Positions 36,338-46,828 of a DNA stretch of 64,000 bases are shown piece by piece. Location of the stretch: NCBI GenBank assembly GCA_037043455.1, contig JAWPHD010000089.1:310001-374000 (forward strand). The letters are read 5' to 3'. Position 1 is the first letter of the stretch, and the number at the start of each line of letters is the position of its first letter. The notes under the pieces are model-generated. The model had not been told where the DNA came from. It was given only the letters and a program-made list of their open reading frames with translations, and did no database searches. The stretch is from Cyrtodaria siliqua (lineage: Eukaryota > Mollusca > Bivalvia > Adapedonta > Hiatellidae). The position numbers and the translations under genes were made by a program.

Positions 36338-36661
36338 GGCCAAACAAAAAAATAGGTGTGTTTCCTATTGCATGCTCTAAAAAAATAGGATCGGTAGGTA
36401 GACATTTCTTTTTTCTTTTTTTTTTGGAGTAAGATATTGTGAGATTCTACATGTATTTATCTCCTAAACCCCATAGACGTTGATGATACAGCTGAAAGTT
36501 GCTCTGTGATGTCAGTTTACCTCGATATATTGTGATAAATCATTGTTCAGAACAAATAAAAAAATAAAAATTTTTTTTTTTTTTTTTTCATAAAAAGTTT
36601 TAGCCCCTTAAACATAGGGTCGGTCGGGCCATCGGAAACACAGGTATTTTTTTGTTTGGCC
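36338..36661. mobile_element. Harbinger-like MITE 3
   Basis: TAA on both sides (36335-36337, 36662-36664). Ends GGCCAAACAAAAAAATAGGT (left) and GGCCAAACAAAAAAATACCT (right, reversed), then TGTGTTTCC on both. Interior carries GGATCGGTAGGTAGAC and GGGTCGGTCGGGCC with long A/T runs. 324 bp, non-coding. Confidence 0.8.
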
Positions 36662-36664
36662 TAA

Positions 36665-37976
36665 CATTCAAACAAGATGCAATGTGCGATGATGCAAACT
36701 TTAATCTCTTTCTCTCTCAGACACCTACTCCATCTTTTAATTGTTTAGACTAATTGCAATGTTACTCAAGTGAGTATTTGAGAATAACATGCTGTGCCAC
36801 TACATGTCCAGTTTATTATGCAACATTGCTTACAAATTCTGTGTAACAGTTTGAAAATGGTAAGTCAATTTCACTGGTAAGCATATGGAGAAATATTTTT
36901 ACGGTCCTTACTTATTTTGAGGAGTCCTCTGACTCATTTTCTTAGTTATTTCCAATCCGATGATATAACTTTAAAGCAACTTTCTGAAAAAAGTAGTTTT
37001 TGAAAAATATGACCAACTGACATTTTTTGCTGAAAATGAAAACAATTCTAAAATACTTGACCAGTTTTTAAAAATTATAGCTCATTTTCTTAGTTTGACC
37101 ATGATTTCCAGTCGAATGATATATATTAAACACTATTTTCTAAACAAATAAAAACAAATTATTTTTGATATTGAAAAAAAAGTAGTTCTGGCAGTGAAAA
37201 AATAAAACTCTATATTTTACACGTATGAAATATCACTTTTATTTCATTGCTTATATCCACTACTTCACTGCTAAGCATAAAATAAATGTACATATTATAT
37301 AACATACACTGAGCAAAGAAGTCAGAGGTGGATATTTTTGCAGTATTGGTGACAGTAGAACATTCACCTAAGAATACTCGCCTTAGCTTGGCTGCAGACT
37401 GGGTCATGCTGTACTTTTTACCTGGTTGCAGACTGTACATTTTTTTTATTATCTATATTTGAAATGAACGGTTATATCACGGCTGGAAATCAGTGGAGTA
37501 GGCCAAAAATAAAGGTACCGGTAAACAAAGTTGGTATGCTTTGCTATTTCTTCGTTAATTTTCTTATTTGCCTTTATATGAAAAATCGGGGATTGAAGTT
37601 CCTTGTGGTTATGTTTAAGCGTCACACACGACCCAAAAATGTCTCAAAAGATGCCTAATTTGACCCAGGGATTTTTAGCCCATTCAAACTTTGCAGTTTT
37701 TGCTCAACACAACCTATATCATGGTCATCATTGTCATCAAGTGTTTTGGTTTAAAATATAGTGATAAAGTCATGAACTTGGAGGGTGAATTATCGATCAC
37801 TGGAAAATATATATTAACAAGAGGGCCTCAGTAGGGAGCGCGCTCTTCTGGTTTTATAGTTTAATTCCTTTTCCTCAAATAATACTTACCATGTGACTGC
37901 AATCTTGCTTGTTTTAAAACTTGTAGCGTCTCACTAGTTTTTGTTAATGATATTTATTTGAATATTTTAAAGAATT
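36665..37976. other. Unassigned stretch
   Basis: AT-rich. 37818-37855 has ACAAGAGGGCCTCAGTAGGG, the start of another CAAGAG-headed repeat, quickly lost. No gene recognised. Confidence 0.35.
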
Positions 37977-38340
37977 TAATTGAATTCGGTTTTAAGGCGC
38001 ACCAATGCATGAAAGGTTATATGGCCTCTAACAGGATTGAACATGCCAGGCTCATCCTCCATTTAGATTGGGATAAAATATGGAGAAGGGCCTAGAACCT
38101 TCTCACCTGCAGAACTGCAGAGTTGCTGCAAATTCTATTGTAGACACTCCATTTACGCTCGAGCCATGTTTATTGTTTTTCTGCCACTGCTCTAGTGATT
38201 TGAGCGAGATGGCACCTGAAACAACGCAGAGGTCATGATGAAGACCTTTAATGAACAGGAACAAAAGAATGATAAAATGAACATGAATTTGGGAGGGGAT
38301 CTGCAGTGGTCCTATTCTTTGCCCGGGAACCACAAAGAAA
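37977..38340 (-). mobile_element. SINE-D-like repeat, copy 3 (minus strand)
   Basis: Same ordered blocks as 35527 on the + strand: GCGCACCAATGCATGAAAGG, GAACATGCCAGGCTCATCCT, GTAGACACTCCATTTACGCT, GCGAGATGGCACCTGAAACA. Longest of the three copies. The minus frame at 38333-38103 lies inside and is not a gene. Confidence 0.65.
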
Positions 38341-38409
38341 ATAGTTGGCTATAATGCATAATAATCTCACACCACTCCCTCCATTTTTTATTTTATTGCT
38401 ATAAATATT

Positions 38410-39130
38410 CAAAACAAGTTTGGTAACCCTGGGTAGAGGACCATAAGATTATGTTACAAGCAAAATATTAGACCTATAGCTCTTGTAGTTTAAGAGAAGA
38501 ATTATTTTTTTAAAGCTTTTATATAACTTTTTATAAAACGTAAATGTAAAACATTGGGACACCTGGGGTGGGGCCAGATTTGACACCAGAATCACCATTT
38601 GACCATTAGATTAGATGCATGCAGTATATTAGACCTCTAGCTTATGTAGTTTCAGAAAAGATGATTTTCTTGAAACATTTTCCGTTTACATCTGTAAAAC
38701 TGTGATGCCCAGGATGGAGCCAAATTTGACCCTAAGGCTTCCAACTGAAAAAGTTTGGTAGACAACCATAAGCTTAATTACTACATTGAAAATATTAGAC
38801 CTATAGCTGATGTTGTTTCAAAGAATATATTTATTTTTTTGACTTTCCTATTTAACACTGTGACCTGCTGCATGGGTTGGTCCAGATTTAACCCCAGGGT
38901 CACCATTTGAACATTCATGATAGAGGAACATAGGCTTATATGCTACATGCAGTATATAAGAGCTTTCTACCTTGCAGTTTCAGAAAAGAAGTTGTTTAAA
39001 TTTTTTCCTATATAATTAAGTCTATGTAAAAACATATGACTCCCAACCCCACTCCAAAGCCACCCACCGTCACCAGACTTGGACCAAATCTGACCCATGA
39101 GGGACAGACGGATGAAAAGTGATCACAATA
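38410..39130 (+). mobile_element. Dispersed repeat E, copy 3
   Basis: Several diverged units: AGAGGACCATAAGATTATG, TTGACCCTAAGGCTTCC, ACCCCAGGGTCACCATTTG, and a GACGGATGAAAAGTGATCAC end at about 39110. More diverged and longer than copy 2. Confidence 0.6.
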
Positions 39131-39432
39131 AGTAGAAAACTCTTGCTAAAATTTCTGTTAACAAACTAAAATATACAAGAGCAAGAGCAATTACTATCTA
39201 ACCGTTATTAGCATATTAACCGCTAAACATACACATTCATTGTGCTCTTTGTCAATTTCGCTGTTGTTTTTTTGAAAATTCAAAATGGGAAATTCAGAAT
39301 CTGGTACAAACATGGGGATATTTCATACTGATATTAACTCCTATCCTAGGGAATTAGACATAAATCTGCTCCTATAGGGATGGAAAATTAGAGAATTTGC
39401 TGAAATTAAAGGAGATAATAATCCTTGTCCAA

Positions 39433-39870
39433 ACAAGAGCACTGCCTAGCGGGTCATTGGAAATAATTTCAAAAAAAATGAATCGTAGAGTTATGGGCCT
39501 TTATAAGATGTATTCATTGGATCACATTAAAGATGTGTGCAACGTTTCACTGTTGTACATCTAATACTTTGAAAGAAATTAGTCACAATCGCTTGTAAAA
39601 GGCAAGATCAAGTTCCGGGTTAAACGTTTTTTTCAAAGGATAATAATTAAAAAAAATTAAACCAGAAAGTTATGGTCCTTTTCAGATGTATATATATATA
39701 TATTATTCAATGGATCATGCTGAAGATGTTCAAATACTTCCATTGATGTAGACCTTATACTTTGAAAGTTATTAGCCACAATCAGTTGTCTTGTAGAAGT
39801 TAATGGATAGACAGACAGTCTGACAAATAGCCATGACATAAGACGTCGCTTAATAACAGGCGTATAAAAA
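39433..39870 (+). mobile_element. CAAGAG-3 dispersed repeat, two units
   Basis: Starts CAAGAGCACTGCCTAGCGGG. It has two direct units about 181 bp apart: GAGTTATGGGCCTTT then AAGTTATGGTCCTTTT; ATTAGTCACAATCGCTTG then ATTAGCCACAATCAGTTG. Ends near GATAGACAGACAGTCTGACA. Non-coding. Confidence 0.55.
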
Positions 39871-39898
39871 GAGAAGGGAGTCACATTTTCATAAACTA

Positions 39899-40200
39899 CA
39901 ACAAGAGGCCCAAGAGGGCCTGTGGACGCTCTACTGGCTAACATGGCTCTTATAACATCAATGAAGCGAGTGACTGCCATTTACATTTTTTTGGAAGTTT
40001 CGGGCAAAAAACAGCTTTTGAACTAAATCAAGGGCCATAACTAAAGAATCTGTTAAAGTTCGGTAAAGATCAGATGAAAAATGAAGGCCCTATTCTATTA
40101 ACGAGGCAGAAAATATAGCATATTTAACTAAATCAAGAGCCATAACTCCTCTGTTACTGGTCCGACTGGTCCAACATAGAGCTAATAAATAATTCAAATT
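39899..40200 (+). mobile_element. CAAGAGG-2 family copy
   Basis: Head CAAGAGGCCCAAGAGGGCCT, then GTGGACGCTCTACTGGCTAA; ends CATAGAGCTAATAAATAATTC, followed by an A-rich tract to 40283. Matches 7808-8130 closely. Confidence 0.8.
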
Positions 40201-40283
40201 TTTTTAAAAAAAATTAAAATAATTAGAAGAAAAAAAAAATTAAAAAAAAAATTAAAAAAAAAAAATTAAATGAAAAGAATTAA

Positions 40284-40432
40284 AACAAGAGGTCAATGAC
40301 CTTGAAGCTCTACTGATTGATTTTGATTTCAGGAAGTAGTCGCTACAGACTTGTTTTTTGAAAATTTATTTTTAGCCGTGGCGGCCATCTTGAATTTCCG
40401 GCCGACCTGAAATTTTGCTAGGACAGCTAAAA
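40284..40432 (+). mobile_element. Minimal CAAGAGG-1 derivative
   Basis: The head and first ~140 bp match 30251-30390 nearly perfectly (exact AGGTCAATGACCT at 40290-40302). After TTTTGCTAGGA the sequence jumps straight to CAGCTAAAAA, the family's 3' end, so the internal units and tail hairpin are gone. Confidence 0.75.
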
Positions 40433-40596
40433 ATGGAAAATTTTGCACATTCTACCAAGGTCTACTGCAGGTAGCCAAACCTAAAGCTATATTACTGAGT
40501 TGTGAAATACATATGGTTGTGAAATACATGCAAACCAACAATTCTGTGTGAAAAAATGGACTTTTTTTTTTTTTTTTTTTTTTCCATTCTTCATTA

Positions 40597-40865
40597 CGGG
40601 GCGTCCGTGGCCGAGTGGTTAGAGTCTCTGACTTGCAATCACTTGCCCCTCACCGCTGTAGGTTCGATCCCTCAGGGGCCTAGGAATCTTTATGTGAGGA
40701 AGCTATCCAGCTGGCTTGCGGAACGTCGGTGGTTCTACCCAGGTGCCCGCCCGTGCACGAAAATTGCTCGGAGGGGCACCTGGGGTCTTCCTCCACCAGT
40801 GGAAGCTGGAAAGTCGCCATATGACCTTAGCTGTTGGTGCGACTATAAAACCCAATTCAATCAAA
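40597..40865 (+). mobile_element. Full-length SINE-B with 13-bp target duplication
   Basis: Flanked by CCATTCTTCATTA at 40584-40596 and 40866-40878, identical. A-box TGGCCGAGTGGTTA (40608-40621), B-box GGTTCGATCCC (40661-40671); the GGCCGAGTGGTTA word resembles Leu/Ser tRNAs. Body includes GCTATCCAGCTGGCTTGCGG, GTGGTTCTACCCAGG, GTCTTCCTCCACCAG. Tail GTTGGTGCGACTATAAAACC then CAATTCAATCAAA. A T-run (40561-40583) precedes the left duplication. The overlapping frames 40556-40879 and 40716-40994 are shadows. Confidence 0.92.
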
Positions 40866-41161
40866 CCATTCTTCATTAAATCTGTTGACTTTATCGGTAA
40901 TCATGCACCCAACCCCAATTCCAGATATTGTCATTATTGTCATGGTTATTACACACTGGCTTCGTTAATGTTCAAGAGAAAAAAATATGGTTAATTTCTT
41001 TCTGCTGCTATTAAATGTAGACAAAATAAAAAGGGAAGTATACAGTATATCAACAACATGATGCAAGTACTATAATATCATACTGAACTCCGTCTTAAAC
41101 TGATTAAAACAGCTCAAAGACAGCAGTTATAAATAAATAAGGTTGAGAAGGCAATAAATGA

Positions 41162-41940
41162 ATACAGAGACAATTTCTAGACATTGCTCCACTCGAAATA
41201 TGGGAAACAAAATGGGATATGGAATTAAATCCCTTAAAATGCCAAGTCATCCATATCACCAAGTTTAAAACACCCATAGACAATTCATACTACCTCCATA
41301 ATACAAAACTCAGAGCAACAACATCAGCAAAATATCTTGGCGTTGAAATTTCAGACGATCTAACGTGGAACACACACATATACAGAATCACCAAAAAAGC
41401 AAATCAAACATTAGGATTCCTTCGCAGAAACTTCGAAGTACACTCAGAACCACTTAAGTGTATGGCCTACAAAACGTTTAGTCCGACCGCAACTCCAGTA
41501 ATGCTCCACTGTCTGGTCTCCCCACAATGAATACTACATAAAACAGATCAAAGCTGTCCAATGCATCCTGGGCAGCTCGCTGGGCAAAGCATGACTATGG
41601 ACCGACTTCAAGTATCACAGAGATGCTCCACTCCTTAAAATGGAGAAGACATGACCAGCGACGTCTAGATAGTAGGCTTGCCGTTTGCTACAAGATCGCC
41701 AAAAGTCTTGTAGCTATCCCACTTGAGGACTATCTGAACAGATGGCCTAGACACCTACACCCACTTCAATTTAGAGTAATAGGCACGGCATCCGAATATT
41801 ATAAGTCCTCATACTTCCCCCACAACAACAGTTCACTGGAATGCCCTTCCCCCAGATATCCCCAATATAGAGCTCTTCAACTCTGCAGTTAGCAGAGTGG
41901 AACATTCCTCGCCATAAGCAGCCCCAGAGTTTTTGTTTTT
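41162..41940 (+). pseudogene. 5'-truncated LINE fragment (reverse transcriptase C-terminal part)
   Basis: Reading starts in frame at about 41162 and gives ...WDMELNPLKCQVIHITK, then KYLGVEISDDLTWNTHI and KKANQTLGFLRRNF, the region after the catalytic core of CR1/Jockey-type LINEs. A frameshift near 41490-41510 moves to VWSPHNEYYIKQIKAVQ, which ends in a TGA. The frame at 41623 resumes with MLHSLKWRRHDQRRLDSR and VCYKIAKSLVAIPLEDYL. Another frameshift near 41820 yields WNALPPDIPNIELFN before a stop. The catalytic motifs and endonuclease are missing. A short GATAGATAGA run (about 41991) may be the tail. It cannot be functional. Confidence 0.85.
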
Positions 41941-41994
41941 TTTATGAGGGGCCAGTCCTACGTCCCCAGCAGGGGTTTGGAATCACTGGAAGAT

Positions 41995-42950
41995 AGATAG
42001 ACGTTCACAAAATGTTACTAGGACAACCATTATTAATGCCTAGTTTCATGTTCGAGAATTTACTAATCGCCAACAAACAAGATGCCTAAGACTGCCTGAG
42101 GATGCTCTTCTATACTTGTTTGTCAAATAATGAAACTATGAACACTCCATTGTAACTAAATAGCGATAAAAAAGAGATTAATCTGTGATAAATCCCAATT
42201 TAAGGCAAAACAACGTGAATTTTCCTCAACTGATTAGGTACCGGTATCATTCCAAAAAGGGTGAAAAAATCGCTATGACCTGTTGGTCCGAAATCACTGA
42301 CCGTTTCAATCTATTTTGTGGTTAATCCCTTAAAATTACAAGTCATCCATATCAAACATTTGTGGTGACCTTGACTTGCACTGGGCAAGCGCAGAAGAGA
42401 GCGACATTGTTTTTTGTTTACTTTAGAGCACATAGTAAAATGTTAAAACCGCAAGGAGTTAAGCTGACGTCATACAGTTTGCGACAGGTAATGCTTATTT
42501 ACACAAATTTATGAACGTCAACCAATCAGATAGCAGTATTTTTACCAACTGCATTAGAATATGCTATTTATTTCTTGTGGGGTTAATCTGTAAAACTCCA
42601 CTATGTAAATTTGAACCTATTTTAACACCCATAAATCATGCTTCGATCTATATACATGTATGTTTGTATAATAAATAAACCCCTACAGAAAAACACTATT
42701 TTAGATATTCTGTGAAACCATCTCATTAAGTGTCATTTTGAGCATGCATAACAAGGTCAACTCCACATTACCACAACAGGAGATCTAACTCAAAAATACC
42801 CGCCAAAGTAACCTGTTAAATAAAGGACGGGTGGAATGGATGGATGGAAAATCTGCTTTGAATGATGTTTTACATAATTTTTAGCACATGTTAGGCCTTA
42901 TATGACGATAATTTTTTTTATTTTTTTGGTAGATGCAGATCGTCGCATTT
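41995..42950. other. Unassigned stretch
   Basis: 42321-42352 (TTAATCCCTTAAAATTACAA and on) resembles about 30 bp of the LINE fragment at 41224, hinting at a second scrap. Nothing else recognised. Confidence 0.3.
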
Positions 42951-43032
42951 TTTCTGGGTAGAACCAGTACTGTATTTCTCCCGCAATCCGTAAAAATTGA
43001 CAATCTCACTTGACAAGTCGAGCTCTCAGTGC
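42951..43032 (-). mobile_element. SINE-A fragment (minus strand)
   Basis: Reversed it reads GAGCTCGACTTGTCAAGTG, then GGGAGAAATACAGTACTGG and TTCTACCCAGAAAA, the SINE-A centre. Head and tail are lost. Confidence 0.65.
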
Positions 43033-44260
43033 AGTGATGGAATCGGAAAGAGGTATTATCATGTTGCTAGATCACAAATTATGTCAAATATTTATAATCG
43101 CAGTGTTTTTCTTATACTTTGGGAACACATTAACCATACCGTAATATTTGGGAATTTTAGAGCGATTTTTCATAAAGTCGGGAAAAAATATAGTAAAACT
43201 TTAATTTAATAATTATATTGTTAATACTATTTTCCGTACACAAAGGTCAACAGAGGCAGTTTAAACCATTCAGTACTTGTCACACTAATATTTTTTTTTA
43301 ACTTTTATTTTATATTTTTTTCTTTCAGTTGGGAATTTTTGTCTCAAAATTGGGAAAAAAAGAATGTTTTGGCATTGGGAATATACAGTTTAATAACGGC
43401 AATACAAACAGCCAAAAAAAACAAACACTGATCTGTTGATTTTTTACTTGGTTGTAATATTTTGAAACTGCCAAGTGTCCCTTATAAGGTTGTTAGCCTA
43501 CAACTTAATTAAACTAGAAATGTGTCCATGGGTCACGGATGTCCCCTCTGTTTCTTCGATTGGCAGGGTCATAAAATACGTGTTTGCCCTTAAGAAAATT
43601 TACCGTCACTTGATACTTTCTGTCTTAATTTTCGAACTGACTTCATTTTCTAAGCTCAAAGGCAGGGCTTACTGCGCGTGCATCAAATGTGTCTTACTGC
43701 ACGGAAACTGACTACATATTTGAAAATACATCGATGATAATTGTCTTTTTTGCACGTTTTTTTATCATGATCATTTTGTTGATCACCATAGCAACTGAAA
43801 AATAGTAACTAGTCAGGATTTGTTTTGCTTTTATGTGGTTTTAAACGCTGGTGACAGTGAATGACAAATTTACCATTCTAAAAGGTATAAATGCGAATCA
43901 ATTCTTAACCAAATAAATTGTTCTTTTCAAAACATGAAACCATCTAGTCAACCTGAATGCTGCTGGAGTCATTATCATAAATAATGACATGTTTGACCAT
44001 TTTTTGTTTCATTCTAAGGTTTATAGTCCCTCTACCATATGAGCCCCCGTGAAGAATCCCCCGTTGACTCGGCATTATGTTTGGACTAAAAAAGGTTTTG
44101 ATTTTGAATTTTGAATTGAAAGACTCCGCCTCAGAGTCGGCCAAAGTGTCTGAATTGTCTGCCAAATATATAATCATAGCACTGGCGGTTAATTTAACCT
44201 AATTTCGCGCGCTATGATTATGCGTGTGTATGATGGGTTTTTAGACTGTTTTTGATTTTA
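43033..44260. other. Unassigned stretch
   Basis: 43140-43400 has several TTGGGAAAAA/TTGGGAATTT words like those in the hAT-like element at 55725, possibly an old relative. 44170-44222 has ATAATCATAGC pairing with GCTATGATTAT. No gene. Confidence 0.35.
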
Positions 44261-46150
44261 CTTTGTGTTTTGGTACGCAACCGCATTACTTGTTATAATT
44301 GGTTTGGCCTAGGGTGACGGACCGTGGGGCGATGTGGGATACGCGTACTGCCCGGCTTTGTTGCCTGGCATGGTACCGTATTTTATATTAATACCAGGTG
44401 ACCATAGCCCTCTTTTATGGGGCCACGGCCCCTGGTTTCGGTTTTTTGGGCATTGTTGTTGTATGCGCGTACTGACAAGGTACCGCATATATTTTTTAAA
44501 AGGTCATTGTTATGGGGTTTGTTGGGCAATACACTTTTTTCATTTGAGTTTCAAGTGCAGCAGTTGCGTATCAAGGGTGTATATGGATGTATTATGGGTT
44601 ATTTGCCTCTGGGCACGAGGCTTGAATAGAGTCTGGACGTGGTCAGTTTGGATCGACTAGGGCGAGGCTAGGAACCTCACCAGAGGGGGCTTCCCTGGGT
44701 GATGTCTTGTAGGTTGAATCTCGAATGCGTTGATTGTTTGATGTTTCTTGAAGGTGCCCAGGTGCACTTGTGCCACCCACTTGAGGTTAATTGTGACACC
44801 TTGTGCCCCTGGGCCGTAGACCGCGCTAACGTAGATAGATTGGCGTTGCAGGTCCGGGCTCCCTCTTCAAGACATCTAGGCGCATTATACTGACATATTA
44901 GTGAGATTCTAACCTATCTTTGATTGACCATACCTTTTGCTGATTTTTTTGTAACATAAAACGGCCTCATTTTTAGATCAGTATTTACATTTTGGGTTTG
45001 GGCATATAGCCTTTATTGGTACATATACATTTATAAAACAGTTTATCATGGTTTTATTTACAGAAACAAGATGGTTTGGTCAATCTCTTATAGGTGTAGA
45101 TGGTACTTGTTGGTTAAGGTTTTGTATACGTACCTCTTTGTCTGCCATCTCGTGTTTTTATAAAAGATTGTTCTTTTACATATAGTAATTACATACACAT
45201 ATAGTTAAATACTTAATGTTTAATTGCTATTTTACACTTTCTTCTTATCATTGACATGTCTTACTTGAATTCTAGTTGGTATTTAATATATGGTGGTGTA
45301 TATTATTATTTACACATATTTACACCTATTACTGCATATATCACCACCTGCATACGTATAAGTATCTGTGCCGGTGCTTATATTACTGTATTAATCTTTC
45401 CAGACGGGGTTAGTTCTATTATAAATGTTAAGCTAGTATATGAGCCCGTACTCAAACTTAATGGCACGGACCCCAAAGACGCCACTCAAAACTGCAGGAT
45501 CACGGGTGGGCTTGTCGTGGCGCCGTCTGAGTTTTGTACAAAGAAGATCACTTGTGCCCCTCCGTTATCATTGTACCACAGAAACTATCCATGTGCGGAT
45601 GGAGCCCAGTATCAGAATCAACCAATGTTTTGCTACCTGCTACGTTTTTATTAATTGAACTCTTTGACCTATCCCCATCTGGTTACCTATGTTTTGGTCT
45701 TTTATGTTTACGTTATGTTCTGCTTATCGGTTCCTAGAGTGGGGGCACACCACTTTCGGGGGTTAACCTCCATGCATTACATACTACTTATCATTATTGT
45801 TACTATCAGAATTGCATGTCTTTTAGTCTTTATATTATTTGGTATATATATATATCCTCTTACTTATTTACACTCTATAGCCTATAACAAATTATATACA
45901 TATAATATTATGTGGTCCCTGCAGTATCCACAGTGTTGTCGCGCCACCCCATTTTTTAAGTCTTCTTGAAGCCTAAGCGTCAATACGTTTGCACGCCCCA
46001 AAGACTACAGCGAACATTCGTTCGACGTATATGTGTCAGTGGAGAGACTCGCCTACTATGTCGGTGTAGTTCCTTCATAGTTAGGCATTAATTTGGTAGC
46101 GCGGCCCCACCGTGCGATGTGTTAGGTCCCATGACAAATCTAGTGTTTAC
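44261..46150. other. Non-coding stretch, probably LINE 3' UTR
   Basis: Composition differs from the region to its left (T- and G-rich on +, i.e. A- and C-rich on the LINE sense strand, with more GC words up to about 44.9 kb). Plus-strand frames of 60-132 codons here have no recognisable domain. I infer 3' UTR from position only. Confidence 0.4.
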
Positions 46151-46602
46151 ATATCCTATACTTATAATTCATACACTATTTCTACTTTTCTGATGTCTTT
46201 TATATAAATTTCATTACTCATACCCTGATATAAGATCCACTGCTTCGTCTGCATCGTTAACCTTACTCAGCGCCCACGGAGCTAAGACCCGGGCGAGTTA
46301 CACCACACTCTTTACTGGATATCAGGAAGGATGGCAGATTTGGCCATGGACTCATACACTAACTCTAAAAGCTAACATATCCTATACTTATAGTTCATAC
46401 ACTATTTCTACTTTTCTGATGTCTTTTATATAAATTTCATTACTCATACCCTGATATAAGATCCACTGCTTCGTCTGCATCGTTAACCTTACCCAGCGCC
46501 CACGGAGCTAAGACCCGGGCGAGTTACACCACACTCTTTACTGGATATCAGGAAGGATGGCAGATTTGGCCATGGACTCATACACTAACTCTAAAAGCAC
46601 CT
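46151..46602. repeat. 226-bp tandem duplication in the presumed LINE 3' UTR
   Basis: ATATCCTATACTTATA at 46151 recurs at 46377. Both copies run through CCCACGGAGCTAAGACCCGG to ACTAACTCTAAAAGC with only a few differences. Lies 230 bases beyond the ORF2 stop. Recent, by the high identity. Confidence 0.92.
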
Positions 46603-46828
46603 ATAGGTAGTGACCTTGTTAATAACCCCTCGTCCCACTTTTATGGCCATGTAGTTCAGCTGCCATACACACTATTGGATGATATTGTCTGGTTATGTGT
46701 ATGCCAGCTGCTATCATGTCCACACGTGTATGCGGTTCTCCTGACACACGCACTCTACATGATAATGTCCGTTATGTGTATGTCATTTGACATACATATC
46801 ATGGGTCTAGGGGCCATTAACTTACTGT

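Noticed and set aside
40608..40671. Functional tRNA gene (Leu/Ser-like)
   Set aside because: A and B boxes are present, but the sequence continues into a SINE body and is bounded by target duplications.
44334..45969. Plus-strand frames of 60-132 codons
   Set aside because: Low-complexity hydrophobic translations in what is probably the LINE 3' UTR read backwards.
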